Shown here: one piece after another, positions 1-5,959 of the stretch | How the letters are laid out: every line of letters begins with the position of its first letter | Position numbering within the stretch: position 1 is the first letter of the stretch | Assembly: GCA_029960865.1 (NCBI GenBank) | Contig: JASBVX010000053.1 | Coordinates: 1 to 8,064, forward strand | Source of the DNA: Bacillota bacterium | GTDB taxonomy: Bacteria > Bacillota > Sulfobacillia > RBS10-35 | Reading direction: 5' to 3' | Length of the DNA: 8,064 nt | Notes under the pieces: model-generated | The model's input: only the letters and a program-made list of their open reading frames with translations | Told to the model about the DNA's origin: nothing | The model's database searches: none | Translations under genes and position numbers: made by a program

Positions 1-281
1 GTGGAAAGCCCCGCCAAAAGAAGGGTCCAGAAAAGGGCGCTCTTTCGTCCCACCTTGTCCCCGATGTAACCAAAAAGAAGTGCCCCGATGGGCCGCACCA
101 CAAAGGTAACTCCATAAGCTACGTAGACCGCCATGAGGCCTGCCAAGGGATCGGCGCTGGGGAAAAAGGCTTTGCTGATGTAGATGCCTGCCACGGCGAA
201 AAGGAAAACATCGTACCATTCCAGGACCGTTCCGATGAGAGCTCCCAGGGCCACCCCGGGAGACAGCTTTCCTTTGGCCAT
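1..281 (-). CDS. MFS transporter, metabolite:H+ symporter type (N-terminal part only)
   Basis: This is the first 93 codons of a major facilitator superfamily permease; the rest lies beyond the left edge. The start is ATG at 281, preceded by GGGAGG with a 6-nt spacer. Visible motifs are GTVLEWYDVFLF in helix 1 (EWYD at residues 21-24), VVRPIGALLFG (RPIG at 63-66), and the loop 2-3 motif A, GYIGDKVGRK (71-80). The EWYD and RPIG combination is typical of the metabolite:H+ symporter family (ProP, ShiA and KgtP are known members), which imports organic acids, betaines or shikimate with protons across the inner membrane. The substrate cannot be told from this fragment. It is the last visible gene of the minus-strand transporter group, 26 nt after the permease gene, so it may be co-transcribed with the metal-transport genes. 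The family call is secure; the operon link is inferred from spacing. Confidence 0.9.
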   Translation of the reverse strand, partial: MAKGKLSPGVALGALIGTVLEWYDVFLFAVAGIYISKAFFPSADPLAGLMAVYVAYGVTFVVRPIGALLFGYIGDKVGRKSALFWTLLLAGLS

Positions 282-307
282 AGAAAACCTCCCGTCTGTC
301 ATCTTTC

Positions 308-1081
308 TTAAGTGCTTTTCGGGGAAGCGCTCTCCTCTTTCCGTTGATGCTGGGGCGTAAAAAAGTACCCCGGGGAAAACCAGTAGAGGGCCATGCTGGT
401 CACGGCTGCCGTCCCGGCAATGGCGTACATGATGAGGATCTGATAGGTGACTGCTTCCAGGGGCGAAGCCCCCGCCAGGATCATGCCCGTCATCATGCCG
501 GGAAGCTGCACCAGGCCCACCGTCTTCAAGGCATCCAGCGTAGGGATCATGGCACCCTTGAGGGCATCCAGGGCCAGGAAGCGATAAGCGTAGGCGCTGG
601 GAAGGCCTAAAGCCAGAAGGGTCAGGACATGGTCTTCCCGCTCCCTTTGGGCCTGAAGAAGGCGGTTGTAAAAAAGGCCGGCCGCCACCATGGCGTTCCC
701 GATGACCATGCCGCTCAAGGGGATGATGGTCTTGGCTTCCGGTGCCACGATGCGCAGGCCCAGAAGAAGGAGCATGGCCACCCCTTCGCTCAAGGCAAGG
801 GCGGCGAAAATTCGCCAGAAGATGCGGGGAAGACGAGGAGCTTTCTGCTGGGCGTTGGCGGCGGCCACCGCCAGCATGCCCAGGAGGGGAAAGACCAGCC
901 AGTAAGGGGAAGACCAGCGGAAGATCCAGGTGAGGAGAAAACCCATGAGGAAAAGCTGGATCATCGCCCGGGCGGTGCCGATGAGAAGCTCCCGATCCAG
1001 GCCCAGCTGAAACCCCCGGCTGATGACCCAGACGAGGACCATGAAGCTCAGACCCAAGAAAGGGATCCAGAAACCGGTCAC
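308..1081 (-). CDS. fetB: FetB/YbbM-like ABC transporter permease (UPF0014 family)
   Basis: Integral membrane subunit of a two-gene ABC system of the UPF0014 family. E. coli FetAB is linked to iron export and peroxide resistance; the substrate here is inferred only. I choose GTG at 1081 (257 aa) over ATG at 1111: GGGGAGG lies 8 nt before the GTG, and the GTG overlaps the stop of the ATPase gene in a GTGA junction. The ATG has its GGAGG only 1 nt away and would give a 34-nt overlap. Six to seven hydrophobic segments are visible, roughly at residues 4-20, 35-55, 60-76, 90-110, 118-138, 186-204 and 208-232. Family motifs are ANAQQKAPR (75-83), PLSGMVIGNAMVAAGL (121-136) and the cytoplasmic coupling region LKTVGLVQLPGMMTGM (185-200), followed by ILAG. 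As I recall the family, Gln is usual where Met200 stands. The tail is short, charged and Ser/Lys-rich. The pairing with the adjacent ATPase supports the call. Confidence 0.9.
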   Translation of the reverse strand: MTGFWIPFLGLSFMVLVWVISRGFQLGLDRELLIGTARAMIQLFLMGFLLTWIFRWSSPYWLVFPLLGMLAVAAANAQQKAPRLPRIFWRIFAALALSEGVAMLLLLGLRIVAPEAKTIIPLSGMVIGNAMVAAGLFYNRLLQAQREREDHVLTLLALGLPSAYAYRFLALDALKGAMIPTLDALKTVGLVQLPGMMTGMILAGASPLEAVTYQILIMYAIAGTAAVTSMALYWFSPGYFFTPQHQRKEESASPKST

Positions 1082-1809
1082 GGGCCATGCCTCCCCAGGC
1101 GGCCTCCCCATGCCTCCAAAAGGGACTTGGAGGTGGCTGATGAAGGCTGGGAAAAAAAGGCCTGCACCTCGTTTTGCTCCACCAGGCGCCCCTCATCCAA
1201 AACCCACACTTCATGGGCCCACTCGGCCACCAGATGGAGATCGTGGGCGGCAAAGAGAAGGCCTTCCCCTGCCTCCAGGAAGGCTTCCATCACGCGGCCC
1301 ACCGCCTGGACCGTGGCCGTATCCAGGCCTGCCGTCACCTCATCAAGAAGAAGGACCTGGGGCTGGAGGAGAAGGGCCCTTCCCAAGGCCACCCGGGCCA
1401 ATTCGCCCCCTGAAAGCTGCCGGGCCTCTCTCTCCCCGTAAGACCGGGGAAGCCCCAGGGTTTCCAGGAGGCCTTCCCAAGCTTCCCTGGGACAGGGTTC
1501 CCGGCGCCCAAGCCTACCGAGACAAAGGTTATCCGCCACCGTCCCCGGAAAGGCCACCGCCCGCTGCGGCACAAGGACAGCTTCCCGCCGCAAGGCCAGG
1601 GGATCCCACGCGGTAAGAGGGCGGCCTTTGTAGCAGATCTCCCCAAAAGTCGGCTCCAACAGGCGCACCAAAAGCTGCAAAAGGGTCGACTTCCCCGCAC
1701 CCGAGGGGCCCACCAGGGCCACCGCCCTTCCCCTGGCGATGGCTCCTGTGATGCCCTGAATCCGGGTGCCGTAGGTCACATCCCTGAGTTCCCACAGCGC
1801 CTCAGGCAA
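1078..1809 (-). CDS. fetA: FetA/YbbL-like ABC transporter ATP-binding protein
   Basis: Cytoplasmic ATPase that should drive the UPF0014 permease encoded immediately downstream; together they resemble E. coli FetAB. The 243-residue protein has a complete nucleotide-binding domain: Walker A GPSGAGKST (34-42), Q-loop Gln82, signature LSGGE (132-136), Walker B VLLLDE (152-157, catalytic Glu157) followed by a D-loop ending in GLD (161-163), and switch His189 in AAHD. Walker B is followed by VTAGLD where many importers have PTSALD; FetA-type proteins also lack Pro there. The start is TTG at 1809, supported by GGGAGG with a 6-nt spacer; the nearby ATG at 1832 is out of frame. The gene begins 24 nt after the Ca2+-ATPase stop, and its TGA overlaps the permease GTG by four bases, implying translational coupling. 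The ABC ATPase call is firm; the FetA assignment depends on the UPF0014 partner and on similarity around the Q-loop. Confidence 0.9.
   Translation of the reverse strand: MPEALWELRDVTYGTRIQGITGAIARGRAVALVGPSGAGKSTLLQLLVRLLEPTFGEICYKGRPLTAWDPLALRREAVLVPQRAVAFPGTVADNLCLGRLGRREPCPREAWEGLLETLGLPRSYGEREARQLSGGELARVALGRALLLQPQVLLLDEVTAGLDTATVQAVGRVMEAFLEAGEGLLFAAHDLHLVAEWAHEVWVLDEGRLVEQNEVQAFFSQPSSATSKSLLEAWGGRLGRHGP
1090..1096 (-). promoter_or_regulatory. Shine-Dalgarno site that fixes the permease start at GTG 1081
   Basis: The minus strand reads GGGGAGG, followed by 8 nt and then GTG. The site lies inside the 3' end of the ATPase gene, and the GTG shares bases with its TGA. This makes the 257-residue permease more likely than the longer form starting at 1111. 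Confidence 0.7.
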
Positions 1810-1833
1810 GGAGGTCCTCCCTTGGCCTCCATG

Positions 1834-4467
1834 CTAACGCCCCTTGGCCCAGGCTGCCACCTTCCAGCGGGCCAGGCGCAAGAGGTTATAGAGGCTGGCC
1901 AAAAGGGCCCCTCCTCCCGAAAGGGTGAGGGCCAGGATCCAGTGGCCCGGAAGAAGGGGAACGCTCCCGAAGACCTTCGCCAGGGGTGGGACGTAGATGG
2001 TGGCCCAAAGGACGCTGAAGGAAGCCCCCAGGGCCAGCAGAAGGTAAGGGTTCTCCCACGGCCGGATGCCCCAGATCCCCTTGATCTCGGAGCGGGCATC
2101 CAGGGCATGGAAGAACTGGGAGAGGCACAGGGTCACCATGGCGAGAGTCCTCGCCAGCTGGACATGGTGGGTGAGGGTGAGGGTCAGGAGGAAGGCGTAA
2201 AGGCTGACCCCGCCGATGATGAAACCCCGCACCAGGATGAGGCGCCCTAGACCTCTGGCGAAGATGCCTTCCTTGGGATCTCGGGGAGGCCGCCCCATGA
2301 TCCCCTTATCGGCGGGATCGACCCCTAGGGCCAGGGCGGGAAGGCCGTCGGTCACCAGGTTGACCAACAGCATCTGCACCGGAAGAAGAGGAAGGGGGCT
2401 CCCCAAAAGGGCTGCCCCCAGCATCACCAGAATTTCGCCCGTGTTGGAAGAGAGAAGGTAGCGGACGAACTTCCGGATATTGTCGTAGACCACCCGACCT
2501 TCCCGGATGGCCCCCACGATGGTGGCAAAGTTGTCGTCGGTCAAAAGGACGTCGGCCGCTTCTTTGGCCACATCGGAGCCGGTCTTCCCCATGGCGATAC
2601 CTATGTCGCTCAGCTTCAAGGCCGGAGCATCGTTGACCCCGTCTCCCGTCATGGCCACAACGTGGCCCTTCGCTTTGAAGAGGCGGGCCACCCTCAGCTT
2701 ATGGAGGGGGGACACCCGGGCCAAAGCGGCCGTTTCCTTCAGCCTCTCCCAGAGCTGGGGATCATCCAGACGGTCCATTTCCTCCCCCAGAAGCACCCGT
2801 TGCCCCTTTTTGAGGATGCCCACCTCCCGGGCGATGGCAGCCGCCGTCAGGCCGTGATCCCCTGTCACCATCAGGACCCGAAGGCCTGCCCGGTGGCACT
2901 GGGCCACCGCCTGGGCCGCCTCGGGCCGGGGCGGATCCTTGAGGGCCGCCAAACCCAGGAAGATCAGATCTTCTTCATCGGCTTCTCCGGGGGAGCGGCC
3001 CTCCCAAGGGCGAAAAGCTAGAGCCAGGACCCGGTAGGCCTCCCCAGCCAGGTCTTCTGCCCCTTTCAAGATGTCCCGGGCCTTCTCTTCCTTGAGAGGG
3101 TGGATCCCTCCCTCCCCTAGGTAGTACCGGCAGCGAGCCACCACTCCCTCCGGCGCCCCTTTGACGTAAAGGGCATCCCCTTCGGGGCCCCTCATCCACA
3201 CCGTCATGCGCTTGCGCTCGGAGTCGAAGGGGACTTCCCCCATCCGCCGGTAGGCGGACCACCTATCCTTGGGGAACCCCGCCTTAAGGGCGCCGGTCCA
3301 CAAGGCCACCTCCGTCGGATCTCCCCGCAGGGCCTCCGCCTCCATCCGGGCATCGTTGCAGAGGACGGCCGTTTGAAAGAGTGACTCTAGAATCTTCCGC
3401 TCCCTTCCCAACGCCTCCAGCTCCAGGATCTTCTCCTCCCACCAGAGTAAGCGCCATTCCATCTCGTTGCGGGTCAAGGTGCCCGTCTTGTCGGTCAGGA
3501 TCACCGTGGCGCAGCCCAGGGTCTCCACCGCCGGCAGCCGCCGCACGATGGCTTTGGCGCGGGCCATCCGCTGCACCCCGATGGCCAGGGCCACCGTCAC
3601 CGTCACGGGCAGTCCTTCGGGGATGGCGGCCACCGCCAGGCTCACCCCGCTGAAGAACATGAGGTAGGGATCCTTCCCTTGCATCACTCCCAAAAAGGCG
3701 ATGAAGGCGGCAATCGCAAGGCAGGCCACCACCAAGGTGTGCCCCAGCTGGGAGAGGCGTCCCTGCAGGGGGGTTTCCCCTTCCTCTTCAGTCGTCATCA
3801 TCTGGGCGATGCGGCCCATTTCGGTGCGGGGGCCCGTGGCCGTCACCACCGCTTTCCCCCGCCCCTTCACCACGAAAGTCCCCTGGAAGAGCATGTTGGT
3901 CCGGTCCCCCAAGGGGAGATTCTCCCTGGGAAGGGGGGCAGGATCTTTGGCGGCGGGAAGGGATTCCCCCGTCAAAATGGCTTCTTCCACCTCCAGGGAA
4001 AAGGCTTCCAGAAGGCGGGCGTCGGCCGGCACCCTGTCTCCCGCCTCCAGGAGCAGAATGTCCCCGGGGACCACTTCCTCCCCCGAGACCTCCATGGTTC
4101 GCCCCTGCCGCACCACCCTCGCCTTGGGGCTGGTGAGTTCCCGCAGAGCTTCCAGGGACCGCTCCGCCCGGTACTCCTGGTAAAAACCCAAAAAGGCGTT
4201 GACCACCAGAATGGCCATGATGGCCAGACCGTCGGCGCCTTCTCCCAGGGAGAAGCTCAAAAGGGCGGCTCCCAAAAGCACCAGAACCATGAAGTCGGAG
4301 AACTGGCTGACAAAGATACGCCAGGGAGAGGGGCCCTTCCCCTTGGGAAGGGCATTGGGGCCGTAACGATGAAGCCGCTGGCGGGCATCCCTTGCCTCTA
4401 GGCCTCGATCGGGATCGCTCCCCAGTTCCCTGGCCACGTCTAGGGCTCTTTTTGCATGCCAGGACAA
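1834..4467 (-). CDS. P2A-type calcium-transporting P-type ATPase (YloB/SERCA-like)
   Basis: Membrane pump predicted to export Ca2+ with ATP through an aspartyl-phosphate intermediate. The 877 residues hold the full P-type set: actuator TGES (166-169), phosphorylation site DKTGTLT with Asp326, nucleotide-binding FDSERK (414-419) and KGAPE (436-440), TGD (535-537), and hinge TGDGVNDAP (607-615). SERCA-type ion ligands are present: Glu284 in PEGLP of M4, Asn675 and Glu678 in SSNTGE of M5, and Asn703, Thr706 and Asp707 in NLVTDG of M6. The position of SERCA Glu908 in M8 appears to be Gln784. Length and the NLVTDGLPA segment match bacterial YloB-type pumps. The start is TTG at 4467: the Trp3-His4 beginning fits the usual N-terminus of the family and no better in-frame start exists upstream. 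The GGAGG lies 13 nt away, which is long. This is the first gene of the minus-strand group and is divergent from the MATE gene. Specificity for Mn2+ as well as Ca2+ cannot be excluded. Confidence 0.95.
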   Translation of the reverse strand: MSWHAKRALDVARELGSDPDRGLEARDARQRLHRYGPNALPKGKGPSPWRIFVSQFSDFMVLVLLGAALLSFSLGEGADGLAIMAILVVNAFLGFYQEYRAERSLEALRELTSPKARVVRQGRTMEVSGEEVVPGDILLLEAGDRVPADARLLEAFSLEVEEAILTGESLPAAKDPAPLPRENLPLGDRTNMLFQGTFVVKGRGKAVVTATGPRTEMGRIAQMMTTEEEGETPLQGRLSQLGHTLVVACLAIAAFIAFLGVMQGKDPYLMFFSGVSLAVAAIPEGLPVTVTVALAIGVQRMARAKAIVRRLPAVETLGCATVILTDKTGTLTRNEMEWRLLWWEEKILELEALGRERKILESLFQTAVLCNDARMEAEALRGDPTEVALWTGALKAGFPKDRWSAYRRMGEVPFDSERKRMTVWMRGPEGDALYVKGAPEGVVARCRYYLGEGGIHPLKEEKARDILKGAEDLAGEAYRVLALAFRPWEGRSPGEADEEDLIFLGLAALKDPPRPEAAQAVAQCHRAGLRVLMVTGDHGLTAAAIAREVGILKKGQRVLLGEEMDRLDDPQLWERLKETAALARVSPLHKLRVARLFKAKGHVVAMTGDGVNDAPALKLSDIGIAMGKTGSDVAKEAADVLLTDDNFATIVGAIREGRVVYDNIRKFVRYLLSSNTGEILVMLGAALLGSPLPLLPVQMLLVNLVTDGLPALALGVDPADKGIMGRPPRDPKEGIFARGLGRLILVRGFIIGGVSLYAFLLTLTLTHHVQLARTLAMVTLCLSQFFHALDARSEIKGIWGIRPWENPYLLLALGASFSVLWATIYVPPLAKVFGSVPLLPGHWILALTLSGGGALLASLYNLLRLARWKVAAWAKGR

Positions 4468-4545
4468 TGCCGGTGACCGTCCTCCCCTCCATGGCTATGA
4501 GAAGACAACACCGCTAAAACCTGCCGGCAAAGCCCGATCCCTCGA

Positions 4546-4569
4546 CCCCGCCTCCCTTTCCCCCTCCCC
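4546..4569 (-). other. Putative G-quadruplex motif / oligopyrimidine tract in the divergent intergenic region
   Basis: On the plus strand, bases 4551-4573 are all pyrimidines. The minus strand across 4569-4546 carries four G-runs of 4, 5, 3 and 4, separated by loops of 1, 3 and 4 nt (A, AAA, AGGC), which satisfies the usual G3+N1-7 quadruplex pattern. It ends 6 nt before the start of the candidate -10 region of the MATE gene. If the Ca2+-ATPase promoter lies further right, the motif would also be in that mRNA leader. Folding and function are untested, and G-runs are common in this GC-rich DNA. Confidence 0.45.
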
Positions 4570-4572
4570 TTT

Positions 4573-4581
4573 TGTTAGAAT
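4573..4581 (+). promoter_or_regulatory. Candidate extended -10 promoter for the MATE gene
   Basis: The sequence TGTTAGAAT is a TGn extension plus TAGAAT, a 5/6 match to TATAAT. Eight nucleotides separate it from the ATG at 4590, so transcription would start at or very near the start codon. No -35 box is recognisable at 16-18 nt upstream, where the DNA is a pyrimidine tract; an extended -10 can function without one. No Shine-Dalgarno sequence precedes the ATG, which agrees with a leaderless transcript. Confidence 0.5.
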
Positions 4582-4589
4582 GGGCCAGC

Positions 4590-5945
4590 ATGGAGAAAGC
4601 AGCCCTTTCCCTGACGACCACCCGCGCCATGTTCCTCTTTCTCCTCCCCATGCTCCTCAGCAACATCACCAACGGCATCAGCTCCACGCTGCAGGCCATC
4701 ATGGTGGGGCAGCACCTGGGGGTGGAGGGGCTGGCGGCCTTGGCCGCTTTCCTTCCCCTCTTCTACCTCTTTATGTCCTTCCTCTTCGGCTTCACCTCGG
4801 GAAGCTCCGTTTTGGCGGCCCAGGCGTACGGTGGAGGCCAGGAACAAAAGGTTAAAGCCGTCACGGGCACCGGGGTGACGTCGGTCTTCTTCTTGGGCTG
4901 GGCCATGGCCCTTTTGGCCTACACCACCGTTCCTTACCTTCTTCAGGTCATGGGAACCCCCTCCCACGTGTACGCCGATGCGGTGGCTACCGCCCGCATC
5001 GCCGTCTGGTGCCTGCCCCCCTTCTTCCTTTTTTTCCTTTACAGCGCCCTCTTGCGGGGTCTAGGCGACTCCCGCACCCCTTTCTTTTTCCTTCTCGTCA
5101 ACGTGGTGGGTATCACCGGTGCGACGGCTGCCGGCCTCTTAGGCTGGGGCATCCCTTCCCTGGGGATCCGGTCGGTAGGTTGGGGCTATGTGATAGGGGA
5201 TAGCCTGGCTTTTTTGAGCCTTTTCCTTTGGCTGAGAACGAAGGGGCACCTTCTCTGGCTAAAGAAGGAGGACCTGGCCTTCTTCACGCCCCGATGGGAT
5301 ATTTTCTCCCCCATGTTGCGGATCGGTCTTCCCACGGCCCTGCAAAACATGCTGGTGGCCCTTTCGGAAATGGCCATCCTGGGGCTGGTCAATAGCTTTG
5401 GCGCTTCCGCCACTGCTGCTTTTGGAGCGTACTGGCAGGTCGCCAACTACATCCAGATGCCGGCCATCAGTTTAACGGTGGCGGTGTCGGTCTTCGGGGC
5501 CCAGGCGGTGGGAGCCGGTCGGAGCCAAGACCTGGGCCCCGTGGTCCGCTCGGGGCTGCTCCTGAACCTTGTCATCGGAGGCGTTCTGGTGGGGCTGGCT
5601 TACCTCCTGGCACCGGTCTATCTCCCCTGGTTCCTCACGGAAAAGGAGTCCCTCACCATCGCCCTGCGCCTCATCTGGATCACAGGATGGAGCTACCTCC
5701 TCTTCGGCGTCTCAGGGGTGTTGACGGGGATTATGCGGTCCACGGGGGCGGTCTTTTGGCCTTCAACCATCTCCGTCCTGGTCATCTGGCTGGTGGAGGT
5801 CCCCGTGGCCTACGGCCTCTCCCACCTCATCGGCATCGATGGCATCTGGTGGGGCTATGCTGCTGCCTTCACGGTTGGCCTCCTCCTCATCGGCCTCTAT
5901 TATCGCTACGCCTGGCAAGGGAAAACCTACGAAGCTCTCGTCTGA
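4590..5945 (+). CDS. MATE family multidrug/cation efflux transporter
   Basis: Twelve-helix efflux protein of the MATE family, which exports organic cations, drugs or metabolites in exchange for Na+ or H+. The 451-residue length is typical. Family motifs include MVGQHLGVEGLAALA (38-52) after helix 1, RGLGDSRTPF (156-165), the second-half equivalents FGAYWQVANYIQMP (278-291) and FGAQAVGAG (302-310), and IMRSTGAVFWP (381-391). A TTG at 4572 would add six residues, but neither start has a Shine-Dalgarno sequence; ATG at 4590 leaves an N-terminus of normal length before helix 1 and sits just below a candidate -10 element. This is the only gene here without a purine-rich ribosome binding site where one would be expected, suggesting leaderless translation. 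It is divergent from the Ca2+-ATPase, and the RqcH gene follows 14 nt after its stop. Substrate and coupling ion cannot be assigned from the sequence. Confidence 0.93.
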   Translation: MEKAALSLTTTRAMFLFLLPMLLSNITNGISSTLQAIMVGQHLGVEGLAALAAFLPLFYLFMSFLFGFTSGSSVLAAQAYGGGQEQKVKAVTGTGVTSVFFLGWAMALLAYTTVPYLLQVMGTPSHVYADAVATARIAVWCLPPFFLFFLYSALLRGLGDSRTPFFFLLVNVVGITGATAAGLLGWGIPSLGIRSVGWGYVIGDSLAFLSLFLWLRTKGHLLWLKKEDLAFFTPRWDIFSPMLRIGLPTALQNMLVALSEMAILGLVNSFGASATAAFGAYWQVANYIQMPAISLTVAVSVFGAQAVGAGRSQDLGPVVRSGLLLNLVIGGVLVGLAYLLAPVYLPWFLTEKESLTIALRLIWITGWSYLLFGVSGVLTGIMRSTGAVFWPSTISVLVIWLVEVPVAYGLSHLIGIDGIWWGYAAAFTVGLLLIGLYYRYAWQGKTYEALV

Positions 5946-5950
5946 GGGGG
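5944..5950 (+). promoter_or_regulatory. Shine-Dalgarno site that fixes the RqcH start at GTG 5960
   Basis: GAGGGGG overlaps the last two bases of the MATE stop codon and lies 9 nt before GTG 5960. The reading frame is open far upstream inside the MATE gene, but the family's conserved N-terminus (LDGIYLRAL, compare FDG in relatives) begins exactly at this GTG, so the upstream part is not coding in this frame. Confidence 0.75.
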
Positions 5951-5959
5951 TGTCTCACC

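Noticed and set aside
629..1441. Long plus-strand open frame of 270 codons opposite the FetAB-like genes
   Set aside because: It is antisense to two convincing ABC genes, has low-complexity Gly/Lys/Pro/His-rich composition and no family features; such shadows are expected in GC-rich coding DNA.
3679..4401. Plus-strand open frame of 240 codons opposite the Ca2+ ATPase
   Set aside because: It lies fully within the actuator and M1-M4 coding region of the pump and has His/Gly-rich shadow composition.
4468..4545. A sigma70-type promoter for the minus-strand operon
   Set aside because: TTGCCG and CATAGC elements are present on the minus strand but the spacing is about 25 nt, so no convincing -35/-10 pair could be drawn.
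4572..4589. TTG 4572 as the MATE start
   Set aside because: It has no ribosome binding site and lies within the candidate extended -10 element; ATG 4590 gives a normal N-terminus.
5687..5959. Upstream extension of the RqcH frame into the MATE gene
   Set aside because: The extension is Arg/Pro/His-rich, overlaps MATE coding sequence in another frame, and the family N-terminus plus ribosome binding site point to GTG 5960.
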